A stretch of DNA of 64,000 bases. Origin: Monocercomonoides exilis. Taxonomy: Eukaryota > Preaxostyla > Oxymonadida > Polymastigidae. The notes beneath the pieces were generated by a model. The model was not told where the DNA came from. It was given only the letters and a program-made list of their open reading frames with translations, and made no database searches. Where the stretch lies: NCBI GenBank assembly GCA_001643675.2, contig LSRY02000025.1:746001-810000 (forward strand). The letters are read 5' to 3'. The position numbers were made by a program, and so were the translations under genes. This document shows, in pieces, positions 41,779 to 52,579 of the stretch (positions are counted from its first letter, which is position 1; each line of letters opens with the position of its first letter).

Positions 41779-42933
41779 AATAAGAATTAATAATATGTTT
41801 TCATTTTTAAATTGTTTTTTGGATTTAAAAAAGCAATTTATCTTTTTGAAAACTTTGCTTATAGAAAAAAAAAACCTTTTTACATTTTTTTTTTGAATTT
41901 TCTAATAATGAACAAAATTTTTTGTGCATTTATTATTTGTTTCATCGATTACGGGTTTGTATTAATGAGAAAAAATGCAAATTGCATTGGCTTTCTTTTT
42001 ATATATCAATAAGTCGATCCTCTCTTTTTCTCTGAATTGATTTTATTGAAAGTTTGATTATTTTTTTCTGTATAATTACCATCAAGATTAGAAGAAAATT
42101 AGAAAAAAGTGATATTATAAATAATGTTCAAAAAAAGAAAGAAAGAAATCTTTTTATTCTCTGTTACGATTAGCTTTCAAGCATATCCTTTAGAAAATCA
42201 CTGATTCCCAGATTCTTTATCATCAATTATTTTTGATTGAGAAATACCATCTGAAATCATTTCGATTCAATCAAAAAAAAAAAATTGTTTTCATTTTCAT
42301 ATCCTCGATTTCAAATTTGTTTGGAGGATCGATGTTTTGAAATAAAGAGAGAAATTGAGGAAAAATACAGACTTTCAAGCTTTTTATCCACAAAGCATTA
42401 AATATTTGTTTAGCTCATTACTTTAAATATCTTTCTCAGATTTCATAATAAATTTGATTATCATATCTGTAAACAAACCAAATCGATATTATATGAAAAA
42501 GTTTTGTAACATTTCACGAATGTCAAAAAACCAACCCGTTTCAATAGCATTTTTTGATGACAGAAGGTTCATCTTTGGTACATAATTTTTCGATGAAAAT
42601 ACCTGACGAGAAATATTTTGCACCAATTCTCATATTTTTCTATTATGTCCTTTCGAAAAGTTGAAAAAAATAATAAGTTATTCTCGTAATTTTTTTTCTT
42701 GATGGAAATAATCCTCATTAAACAAAACTGAATTGTCAAATGCAAAAAATTAACAAAAAAAAGAGAAAGAAAAAAATAAGTGTTTGTGATACAAAATTTT
42801 AAACCAGTTAGCATTTTGTTTCATTCCTGAGATATGTGTTTCTGAGTCTGAACAAATGTTTTATAGAAATTTATATGAAAACAAAAATGAGTCGATTCGC
42901 AATTACATTTTTGTTGCATATTGCCGTTGAAAT

Positions 42934-42990
42934 GAGTGAATATTTTTTTCAAATCATATTTTTTTCGGTGTATCATTAATTCAAAGGTTT
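42934..42990. mobile_element. MITE-like end fragment
   Basis: GAGTGAATATTTTTTTCAAATCATATTTTTTTCGGTGT resembles the left end of the clean MITE copies (TGGGTGATTATTTTTGAAATCATAACTTTTTTCGGGGTG). The remainder cannot be aligned by eye, so this is a truncated or very old copy. Confidence 0.4.
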
Positions 42991-44034
42991 TTCAAAACAA
43001 TCAAATCAATTTCACTAGAATATTGAATGCTGAATTATTACTGCAAAAGTCAAAGTTTTATATGAAAAAACATCAGAGACTTCATTAAATATTCATCTCT
43101 TTTCAAAGTTTATTAATAAATATTCATATGGTGCAAAATATTTAACTTCAGGCATTTTCATTGAAAAATGATGCACTTCAGATTAATTTTTTGTGTTCAA
43201 AAATCTTAATAAAAATAGGCTAATTTTTTGACATTCATATAAGGTCACAAAACTTTTCGTAATAACATCTATGATGGCTATTTGTCGATAAGAAAAACCA
43301 TTAGATTTTGATGTTTGAGTAAGTTTGATTTTGTTTTGAGTGAAACATTTCTTCAACGCTTTGTTGAAAAAAGCTTGAAAGTCCATTTTTTCCTCCAAAT
43401 ATTCAAGTGATATAGAAATAGATTGATTTCAATCAATTTTTGTTTCCATTCATGATATTTCAGTTGAACGGAAAGGTTTTTTCAACAATGTTATTTTTTC
43501 CTTCCCAATGCATTTTCTTGAATGTGAACCGATGCTTGATCAAAAAAAAAGTTATTATATAACTTTGAAGACTTGACAACAGAGATTTTCCCAATTAATT
43601 GGCAGCAGGTGTTAAATGATAATGGATTACAACAAAATGTTGTTTCATTTGAAAAAAAAGATTATTGGTTATGATCTTCAATATATTTATATATTTTAAC
43701 AAAAGCAAAAGTCAAATTTGAAATGATTATCATTATCTTTTTGAAAGGAATATTCATAATTTATTGTTCATTTCCAAATAATCAGAATGTGTTTTCTCTC
43801 CAAATTGTTTTTTAAAAAACAAAAAATTTCATCAACAATCACTCACTTTGTTTCAAATTTCAATTCAACTTTTATTCTTTTTGTGATTATTGGAAATTGA
43901 ATAAAAATTATGAAAATATAATAAATCAATTGCCTTTAATAAAATGAAATCTTCAAAAATTTTCCAAAGCAACTCCGTTCTTATTCAAAACTCGAAAGAG
44001 AGAATTAATTTTTAGAAATAAAAACAAAACAAAA

Positions 44035-44100
44035 ACATAAAAAAATAAAAATAAAAATAAAAATGAAAATGAAAATAAAAATAAAATTAAATAAAATAAA
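44035..44100. repeat. AAAAT/AAAATG pentamer-hexamer microsatellite
   Basis: Tandem AAAAAT, AAAATG and TAAAAT units extend over about 65 bp just downstream of the helical-repeat gene stop. Confidence 0.75.
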
Positions 44101-44107
44101 ATTTGCT

Positions 44108-45373
44108 TTAAAGATTAACCAAAAACATTGAATAATTCTGATAACCTTTGTCACTCCGAGCTCCCATCATGCCAGACAACTGTTGTTGAAAGCTTATCAT
44201 TATTTCTTCGAAGCCCTCGTTCTCGTACGCATCAAATATCTCTCTTTTTCGCTTCTTTTTAATAGCATCAATTTCTTTGATATTATTTTCAGTTTTTCCA
44301 TTTCCTTTCTCCGCAAATGATTCTTTGACTTTCACAAAAAATATTATACAATGCCATATCGTTAAATCATCCAGCGACATTTGACTAAATATCTCCAAAA
44401 CTAATTCAATAGCTCCGCCTTTCAACAGTTCATCGATATCAGCAACATTTTGAAGCAGCATTATCCTAAAAATATTAATGAATTTAATCTTCGTTTCTTT
44501 GAAATCCTTTTCGGACTCTTTACACTTTTGACAGATGTATTCAATAAACCCTGAAAAATCTTTTTCCTCGTTAAACCTAAACCAAAGAAAAAAACGTTCC
44601 AAAGTATCAATCCACCTCTTGATGATGAATGCTTCATCATCGCATTCTTCCTTTTTCTTCCAATCCACACACTTTGAAAGCTCCACAAGTTCTCTTGCTG
44701 CTTCCATTGCAAAATGAAGCTTGCTCACAACCTCATTTCCCAATCTTTCGTTTCCCACAAGTCTATTTATCAAAAACCGCCAAGCCGATTGATACGCAAG
44801 TCGTGTAAGGTTGTGATGCACTTGATGATATTGGATGATCGCTTTGATCTGATTCAAATACAATTTTGTATTTATTTTCTTTAAAATATTAATATGATAA
44901 TAACAATTTAAAAAAATAACTGCAAATGTTCAAACCCAAGCCATATTGATGCAACTCAAAGCCAGCAATGCCATTTCCACTTCTTTTCGCGTTTCCTCGT
45001 CCTTTTCTTTGTTCAACGCAACTTTCAAGGCACTGCGAATACATATTGGAAGTAATTTTTGTGAAACAGAGTCCTCCACCAACATTAGATAGTATTCGCA
45101 AAAATCACAAAGCAATTTTTCATTTCTCTCTTCTTTTTTCGTCTCTTCTTCAATAATAATCTTCTCAAATATTATGAAAAGCGGAAAAAAATCAGAATGA
45201 ATGATACATGGCCTTTTGGATATTCTGATATATCCTATACACTTCAACAATGGAATTGCATTTTCCAAATACAGTTTTTTTTGTTCAACCATTATGCCAA
45301 TTTTCGCGAACAATCTTTTTGTAGTAATAGACAATAATTCTTCTTCATGCGCATCATAAATCAATTCTTTCAT
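44108..45373 (-). CDS. helical-repeat hypothetical protein, start uncertain
   Basis: Two exons (to 44936 and 44878-44108) are separated by a 57 bp intron (TGG|GTTTG to TTAAAG|AAA) and join in phase. With the first in-frame ATG (45373) the protein has 402 residues. The open frame continues upstream to about 45430 (EILSELDHISIDEQKHKFEE), so an upstream exon, possibly after a TTTAAAG acceptor near 45436, is likely. It is almost entirely alpha-helical, with motifs such as KLYLENAIPLLKCIGY, EVEMALLALSCINM and LVELSKCVDWKKKEE, in the manner of ARM/HEAT solenoids. From memory it resembles a family multiplied in Preaxostyla; this is unverified. It could be an N-terminally truncated family member. Confidence 0.6.
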
Positions 45374-45439
45374 CTCTTCGAATTTATGTTTTTGTTCATC
45401 GATTGAGATATGATCCAATTCAGAAAGGATCTCTTTAAA

Positions 45440-46284
45440 AATTTAAAGAAAAAATATTAGATTGAAAATTAAAGTTCATTAAACTCTGAAACTTTTCCGT
45501 CAATAAACTCTTTTAAATTGCACAAAGTGCAAGAAATAACCAAATAACAGCAATTATTTTATTTTTGTTAATTAAAAATATCAACAAGAAGAAAATCATT
45601 GCAAACGGGATAAAATCATTATATAAATAAATCACACGTCTTTGGGAACCTTGCCCATATGTTTCCAACTTTAGCGAAGTCAAACAGCACAAAAATTTGA
45701 AAGCGATAAAATAATTATGATATTGATTTGATCATTTTTAAATATTAAATTCGAAATTTTTTAAAGTGAAGAGAGAGAACAATGTTAAAGATAGAAATGC
45801 TTCGATCAGTGAAACTATTTTAATCATCAAACAATCATAAAAAAGAGAATCAATAATTGTGGCTTCCTTTGTAATTTTTTAATCACTATGCTGTGAGCTT
45901 TTTTTTTCATCATTTATTTATTATTAATGAAAATAAACAATTTCATTCAATAAGAATAAATCTGAATTTATGAAATGGGGCTATTATTTTTTTTATTTGT
46001 TGAAAACCACTGTTTATAACAAATTTTTTGTGAATTAATGTTGAAAAATTTTGGAAATTTATCAAATATCAAAATAGATTCAATTATGTTGGTTAAACTA
46101 TATTTTATTTGATAAATATTTTTTTCACAAATCTTCCCTTCAGAATTTCAGACCTATTTTTGAAAAGCACTTTGAAGATGCACAAATAACTTTTCTTTAA
46201 ATTTATCTATGTTTATTTTTGTTATAAAACATTACTTCATTAAAAACTGAAACAATAACCAATGATATATTAGACAAGCCATTT

Positions 46285-46315
<31 letters not shown>

Positions 46316-46778
46316 TACACAAATGAATCTATTCAGCAAATGCAAAGGCTGATATGAGCGAAGATCACTTTGATGCTAATAATGATTGATTTCATTTCAT
46401 TTTCTTTTCACTCCAATTAACATCTGAGGAAAAATTTCTTTATCAAGTCTTGAATGCATTTTCATGATAATTACCAAACGAAGAGTCTAATTTTGTTCAT
46501 TTTTTAAGAATGGTTTATAATGTTGAAACTTAAAAAAAAAGGTCAATAAGAACTAAGTCCATTTGCAAATGAAACACTTATGAACTTTCCTTTAACGATT
46601 CTTTGATAAAAAACAATACTGCGTTAAATGTAAGTTATCTTTTTTTTTCTTTTTTTCAAAAAACCATCCTTGTAAATAACCCAAGCTATGAGAATAGCAA
46701 AGGCACTTATAAATTACAACAATAACAATAACAACAACTTAAAAAAAAAGAAAAATCGATTGAGTGAACGCTGCTTAA
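45440..46778. other. AT-rich intergenic DNA with A26 run
   Basis: No gene is supported. A run of 26 adenines lies at 46290-46315. A short Asn/Lys-rich plus-strand frame at 46688 overlaps the antisense of the next gene and is not convincing. Confidence 0.55.
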
Positions 46779-47832
46779 TCATACAGCAAAGCAAACAACA
46801 AGCACAACTGGAGGAAGAGTGGATTTCAATTTGCCTTCAGACGACGAAGATGCAGAAGAAGACGATGACGAATTCTTAGATGGAGAAACATTCATGCAGC
46901 GAGGTGAATGAGCGAAATGCTTTACAAGAAGTGATTTTGTTAAAAATGGATTCTACAAAAATAATCACATAATCCCCCCCCAAAAAAAACCATTTTAATT
47001 TGTTTGGAAAAAAAAAATAAGGAATTTAACTTACAAATATCACAATGACATACTGCTGCGCGATCTTTTTCAGATGCAACATACAAAGGAACAACATGAG
47101 TCAAACGAGAAGGATCAAACTCATGCTTGAAATTATGTTCAAAATAACTTTTATTTGTCCAAGTTGCCATTGGATCTACGCAAGTGCAATCAAATTAAAT
47201 ATGAATATTGGTTAATTTCTAAAATATTTTTTAATCAAGCAATAACACCTTTCATTCGAGCATCAACAACTTCAAAACAAAAACACTTCACATTTTCACT
47301 TTGAAGAATTAATTTCAAAGGATACATGTACGTGTTATATGCCGTTTGTGGATGTCCATCCATCATCGGTTCTGAAAGGTCTGGAAGCAAGGAAAGAGGC
47401 ATAAAAGTCTCAGAATTTAAGGCAAAGAACATTCGAAGCGGAACAACTTGAATGGAGTCCGGAAGAGTTGCTAAAATAAATAAAACAAAGAAATAATATT
47501 AAACAAAATAAATAAAACAGCCAATGAATTTATGCACATTTTAAAAGATCAAATGCACTTTCTGTTTGCTTTCTGAATGATGAGGCAACAAGTCTTGGAA
47601 CAACAAGCGTTGGGAGATCTGCAACATCATCTCCAACAGAAGATAAATATCCACTTGAGCTTTCACCATCAGATACTTCTGTTTCAGTGAAAGAGGCTGA
47701 CGACTCTCTCTTTTTTGTCTTTGCTTTTGTTTTCTTTTTCTTGGGTTTTTTCGTCAGTTTAGAAAGCAAACACGCAAATGCAGCGCCAACGCCAATGTAG
47801 ATAAATGGCTTAACCGCTTCTATTGAAGCCAT
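46779..47832 (-). CDS. membrane-anchored hypothetical protein, four exons
   Basis: Exons are 47832-47538, 47470-47249, 47175-47054 and 46952-46779; phases match and give 270 residues. Exon 1 encodes an N-terminal membrane helix (IYIGVGAAFACLLSKL) followed by a polybasic stretch (KKPKKKKTKAKTKK) and a Ser/acidic linker. Exons 2-3 are a folded domain that I do not recognise (VVPLRMFFALNSETFMPLSL, FCFEVVDARMKG, HVVPLYVASEKDRAA). The 3' end is ambiguous. The donor GTATGT at 47053 joins to a Ser-rich 58-codon last exon. A GTAAGT donor about 20 bases further would retain VCHCDI and then reach TAA at the same acceptor. A tail-in orientation at ER or mitochondrial membrane is possible (inference). 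Confidence 0.55.
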
Positions 47833-48233
47833 TGATATTATTTTAAAAGCACTTTGATCACGACTTGCGGAATTTAATAATTATTCTTTTTGGGAATAAA
47901 TAATAAAGCAAACAATAAAACATGAAATCTTTTGTCCAATTTCAAGTGACAATAACAGTTATATGTTCAAATATTCAACAGTAAATTTTGTCAATGCTGT
48001 ATTTATTCAAAACGCTTGTTGTCCTTTTGCAACAGTAAAAACACGCCGATATCGCATGATAAAAAACAGAGTGTTAAAATCAATAAGCGAATGCACTCTA
48101 CAGACAAAACTTTTCTGGAATAATTACACAAATTTAAATCTTGCTCTTTCTATTTAAGGAAATCTTGAATCGCAAACATTCACTGTTATAAAAATCAATC
48201 ATTGGAAATTTCTTTTTCATTAATATTATTTCA

Positions 48234-48507
48234 ATGCAACAGATGACGTTGAAATTCTTGTATTTGTTGGAGAAAGATGCATATCGAAACATTTGCATGT
48301 ATATGGATAATGTTGGAAATTATTCGAAAAAAGGAGAACGCAATTCATTGGGAACAATTTGCGAAGCACAGCAATTGAATCAACAAGATGCGTTTTTCAT
48401 TGATGGATTGGGCCTTTTATCACACGATTTTGAAATGGAATTTCAAGACGATCAGAAAAGTCATGAAAGAAACACTTGTGTGAAAAAAACCCTTGGATCG
48501 AACGTAT
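48234..48507 (+). CDS. possible exon of an unknown small gene
   Basis: The open frame from ATG 48234 has balanced composition for about 90 codons (for example NICMYMDNVGNYSKKGERNS and QQDAFFIDGLGLLSHDFEME) and then meets AAC|GTATGC, a good donor. Beyond that it turns Phe-rich, as in introns. No downstream exon was found. It could be an isolated exon, a relic or chance. Confidence 0.25.
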
Positions 48508-48686
48508 GCTTTTATTTTTCTTCTCTCCTTTTTTTCTTTTTAGCATTCAATAAACAAAAAGAAGTATCCATTGAATTTTACGAATGCTTTGAAACAAACT
48601 TTTTCATTCGTTTTATCCATTTTCTTTTCATTTTTTCTTTTGAAGCAAGTTTTATTTCTGATTTTTGAAAGAAATAATCCACTTAA

Positions 48687-49481
48687 TCAAATATGATGAT
48701 TTTTAAAAAGAAAGCATCGGGGAAGAGGGAACGAATCGTGTGGGCCATGTGCACACTCAACTCGAATGAGTGGCTGGAAGAGATTGCTTTTGTCCAGCAA
48801 GGAGAACAGATGGAATGGGCGTTGTGCTGCTTTGGGGAAGCAAGGGAGTTGCAACAGGCACAGCAAGGCACCACAAAAGACAGCATATTCAGATGGCTTT
48901 GGCTTCGCTAAAATTGGCGCAATCCAGCGCAATGCAGGAGATAGGATCGAAGTCAGAGGCATCGGAGGAACATCAGCAAGGGAATATTTCAAAGGAATTT
49001 CTTTGGTTGCAGGAAAAATAAAAACAGAAGGAAAATAAAATAATAAAAAAAAACCAATAATTATTGTATCTTCAGAGTGATGTGGCTGCAATCTTTTATT
49101 GTTGAAGCAGTGAAACGAAAAATGGAAAAGCAAAACAAAGGAAAGAAATAATATTTTTTATGATGCCTCCAACCTCATGCATATTGAATACCCTTTTGTG
49201 TTTGGCTTTTGTGCCATTCTTTGGCCAAGAAGGCCGAGGGTGATGTTATGCGAATTGGCAAGGCCTGGCTCAGACAATCGATTATTGGTTGCCGGAGGGC
49301 TTTGAGGAAAGCCCTTGGCTGTCGCAAGCCTGAGCAAGGATGCAGAAGCACATGGCAGTGCAACTCTGTCGTTGAGAATCGCCTGTTCTGCGAAAATGAG
49401 GCCAAGAGGAGCAAAATATGTGCTTTGCTCAAACAAATAAGCAAACTTTAGGGGGAAAAACAAACACAAAACAAACATCAC
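48687..49481. other. GC-rich island of unknown nature
   Basis: Two blocks (about 48715-48985 and 49160-49440) are about 50% GC, in sharp contrast to 25-30% around them. Both strands have open frames of 70-148 codons. The minus strand is open for 148 codons (about 49133-48687) and again at 49481-49158, with similar-looking phrases (PILAKPKPSEYAVF and MAQKPNTKGYSICM). No family is recognised and direction cannot be settled. It is adjacent to the GC-rich 3' end of receptor copy 2. It may be a relic gene, an ncRNA or a transferred segment. Confidence 0.35.
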
Positions 49482-49555
49482 TGGCGATGATCACCAGCGC
49501 AATTGAAATTCTCTTCTTTCAAATACACTTTTTTTTCCCCATTTCTTTTTCATTC

Positions 49556-52500
49556 TCAAATTTTGGTGTTGACCGTTGGCTGGGCTTCGTTGGCAGTGCT
49601 GCTGGCTGAGAAGGCCAAGGATGTTGTGCCTTGCCTGTGTCCGTCGGTCGAGTCTTCGAGGTCGACTGCGTCTGTGAGGGTGAGGACAGCTGCGCCAGGC
49701 GGGAAGCGCCCGATGAACTCTCTTTTGAGCTGGACAAGGGAGGGGCGTGCACCAGGCGACTGGGACACACAGCTCTTCACAAGGCCAAAGAAGGAAGAGC
49801 ACTGCACTGCCTCGAGTGCTGGCCGCTCTCCGTTCGCAATCTTCTGCCCTGCCACCTCTGCCTCATACTCCCCAAACGGGATCTGCAGAGTCAAGCACTC
49901 CCACAGCATCATCCCAATCGAGAACGAGACTGACTCCTTTGCTGCTCCCATCTTCTTGTTGATCAGCAGTTCTGGTGCCTTCCACCTCAAGCACTCTTTC
50001 CTGAAGTCATCTTCATCCTCAAATGCTGATGAGGGAAGAGAATCTTCATCGTCATCATCACTGGCAGAAGTCACAGCTGTTGATGAAGAGATAGATGAAG
50101 AATCTGAATCATTAGACAATAAGTCAGAGTGAATCACAATGCAGATGACCATGTGTTCTGAAAATAGAACAATGTGCGGACTCAGATTGGATAATGACTG
50201 AAGAGGATTTTCCATTTCTTCAAACGAGTGAAGTGCCCCATTCGCCACCCAGAACAGGATTTGGGCAGCTGTTTGCTCTCTTTGTTGAAGGCTCCCAATT
50301 GCCATCTCCTTCTTCTCGTTTCTTCCATGCAACAGCATGAACAGAGAATCCCTCAAATCCACAATCAGCTTCTCATGCGGAGAAGAGCAGCTCATCGCAT
50401 CCACCAGATTCGACATTGACGAAGTGGTTGGGCACAAATCTTCCCCTCGAACAAATGTGGATTCAGTGTCTGAAGTGTCTGTGGTTGAAGTGGATGAAAT
50501 GGATGGAGAAGGAGATCTCTTTCTTGTCTCTTCCTCTTCATCCTTCTCCAATGCCCATTCAGGAATCTTGTCTGAGTCTCTTCCCAGAATGTATTCAGTG
50601 GAACCACTCTCAGATAGAAGATGCTCTGATGACTCTGAATGCTGCATATTCGTATCATATGCTCTTTTCTTGATTCTCTCTTCATTCTTCTTCTCTGCCT
50701 CTCTCTCGGCTCTTCTCCACTGCTCCTCAGGTGACATTTCCATTGTCACCATCTCAAATGCCTTCGGATCTTTTCTGATGTTATCATTCACAATCACTTC
50801 AAGTTCTTCTGTTCTTCTCTTTTGCTTTCTCCATCTGACTGCCAAAACAACAATTATCGCCAACAACATTATGAAAACTGAACAAGCGATCACAATTAAC
50901 AACCAATAAGATTTCCCTTCTTTTCCTCCTTCAACAATTCTTTCGTCTCCATTTGCTTTTCCATCGCTCTTGTTCTTCAGGATGAAAGGCTCAGTGGCTG
51001 AGGGAGCATCAGCATTGCCAAAGAGCAGACACACAGACACCTCTGCCTCTGCTGGCGCCTCTCGAAGGATGCTCCCTTGTATTTCCCCAAAGGCCTCCTT
51101 TTCCGAGACAAGCCCTTTTGCATCGAACTCGTACCGATGCAGCAATTCCTCGGTTCCGATGGTTGTTGCCAGCAGGAACGACAGATTGCAGGGCAAGAGG
51201 AGCTCTCCCTGGAATCTGATTGTGACCTCGCTCTGTTCATCTGCTTCGTTTCCCGCCTCGTGTGCAGAATGGAGTGTTGGGATGAAGAAGGGAGACAGCC
51301 TGTGGCGGGGGATGCCGGCAAGCGTGCATCCGCTGTCCAGTATCCACAGAGAGGTGTTGTCTTTCGCGCCGTCTCCCCCTTTCACGCTCGCCAGGGTCAG
51401 CGACGCCCCATCGGAGCAGGCGATGTTCCGGCGGGCAGACGGATAGCTGCTGGCCGAAGGGCTGCTGCGGGCAGAGGGGCTGTTGCCCACAAACTTTGCA
51501 TCGTCCATGCGGACAGTGCCTCCCGAGACAGACAGCGCTCCGTCAGATGCGTTTGCCACTGTGAGATCGCTGATGGCTGCTGTTGTGTTGCACAGATGGA
51601 CCAGCGATGCATTCCACGAGCAGATGCTGTCTGCGCTGTTTCTGTTTCTGTTTCCGTTTCTGTTTCCATTTTCATTTTCATTTGCACTTTCAGTGGTTTC
51701 TGAAGGTGCTCCCTCAAACACACACATGGCCAGCGAGAGATCTGCTGCATTGCTCACACTCACAACGCTCCCCTGCTGTGCCGGTTCATCAGCATCGTTG
51801 CCAGGGGATGGGCCACATTGCGAGCAGGTGAAGTTGGACAGGGACATGTGTGCAGAGGGGGAAGACGCAGAAAGCACAGACGAGCCAAAGGAGGTGCTTG
51901 TGCTTGTGCTGGTGCTGGAGCTGGAGCGTGTGTTTGTGCAGTTGCGGAAAGACGAGCCGGAAAAGGCGATGTCTCCCGTGGCAGTGGCAGGGAGGCAGAG
52001 GATGCTGCCCTGCGAAAACACCAGATGTTCGGCTGCCACGCTGTGTGCCGAGGCGCTCTGGCACTGGCGGAACTCGAAGGCGCTGGCTGACAGCTGGAGG
52101 TGCTGGAGGCTTATGTTTGCGAGGGCGACACGGTTGGCAGTGGAGAGGAGGAAAGGCGGGAGAGCAAACGCGAGGTGCAGGACGGAGCAGTTGTCGACAG
52201 TCAGGTGGCCACCCTCGATGGCGAGCAGGGAGGAGTTGAGGAGCACCGGGTGTGCAGCTGGAGAGGTGGCTGATGAAGTGGCAGAGGAAGCAAACTGGAC
52301 AAAGGAGAGCGAGAGGTGGCCATCGGTGTGGCACACAACAGCACTGCCTGTGTGCGAAAATAATGGGCTGAAGAGGAAGTCGAGGCACTCGATCCGGACG
52401 TTTGCAGAGGTTGCGAGGATGGCTGGGCAGTGCTGGATGGGGGTGTCGAGGTGGACGAGCGCAGAGGAAGGGGACTCGAGCGAGCGGATGCTCACGCTGG

Positions 52501-52579
52501 TTGCGCTGCATGGCGAGCAGATGGCTGTCTGGTGCGACACCAGCAGCTGGGAGTATTGAGACGGAACGATGTGCTGCAC
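49556..52579 (-). CDS. beta-helix receptor copy 2, C-terminal part after frameshift
   Basis: This open frame (1,007 residues) continues receptor copy 2 after a one-base loss in a C run at 52579-52582; it overlaps the upstream part (52492-58794) by 88 bp. It holds the last GC-rich beta-helix block, nearly identical to copy 1 (6450-8045), and a membrane helix (SYWLLIVIACSVFIMLLAII, + strand about 50830-50910). The juxtamembrane MSPEEQWRRAEREAEKKNEE follows, then the pseudokinase C-lobe (RWKAPE, FSIGMMLWECL, IANGERP). As in copy 1, the HRD loop is replaced by LSNLSPHIVLF. The C-terminal 40 residues differ from copy 1. The stop is TGA at 49556. It has no ATG of its own at the 5' end, so it is not an independent gene. 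The frameshift may be real or an assembly error. Confidence 0.75.
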   Translation of the reverse strand: MQHIVPSQYSQLLVSHQTAICSPCSATSVSIRSLESPSSALVHLDTPIQHCPAILATSANVRIECLDFLFSPLFSHTGSAVVCHTDGHLSLSFVQFASSATSSATSPAAHPVLLNSSLLAIEGGHLTVDNCSVLHLAFALPPFLLSTANRVALANISLQHLQLSASAFEFRQCQSASAHSVAAEHLVFSQGSILCLPATATGDIAFSGSSFRNCTNTRSSSSTSTSTSTSFGSSVLSASSPSAHMSLSNFTCSQCGPSPGNDADEPAQQGSVVSVSNAADLSLAMCVFEGAPSETTESANENENGNRNGNRNRNSADSICSWNASLVHLCNTTAAISDLTVANASDGALSVSGGTVRMDDAKFVGNSPSARSSPSASSYPSARRNIACSDGASLTLASVKGGDGAKDNTSLWILDSGCTLAGIPRHRLSPFFIPTLHSAHEAGNEADEQSEVTIRFQGELLLPCNLSFLLATTIGTEELLHRYEFDAKGLVSEKEAFGEIQGSILREAPAEAEVSVCLLFGNADAPSATEPFILKNKSDGKANGDERIVEGGKEGKSYWLLIVIACSVFIMLLAIIVVLAVRWRKQKRRTEELEVIVNDNIRKDPKAFEMVTMEMSPEEQWRRAEREAEKKNEERIKKRAYDTNMQHSESSEHLLSESGSTEYILGRDSDKIPEWALEKDEEEETRKRSPSPSISSTSTTDTSDTESTFVRGEDLCPTTSSMSNLVDAMSCSSPHEKLIVDLRDSLFMLLHGRNEKKEMAIGSLQQREQTAAQILFWVANGALHSFEEMENPLQSLSNLSPHIVLFSEHMVICIVIHSDLLSNDSDSSSISSSTAVTSASDDDDEDSLPSSAFEDEDDFRKECLRWKAPELLINKKMGAAKESVSFSIGMMLWECLTLQIPFGEYEAEVAGQKIANGERPALEAVQCSSFFGLVKSCVSQSPGARPSLVQLKREFIGRFPPGAAVLTLTDAVDLEDSTDGHRQGTTSLAFSASSTANEAQPTVNTKI

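Larger units (their letters stand above)
41779..44107. other. intergenic region with repeat fragments
   Basis: AT-rich DNA without supported genes. It contains a MITE-end fragment (42934-42990), words shared with 3860-3910 (about 43220-43265) and an AAAAT-type microsatellite (44035-44100). Confidence 0.55.

Noticed and set aside
46781-46911. Plus-strand acidic tail-like frame (DDEDAEEDDDEF)
   Set aside because: It is the antisense of the Ser-rich last exon of the minus gene and has a stop just upstream and no convincing start.
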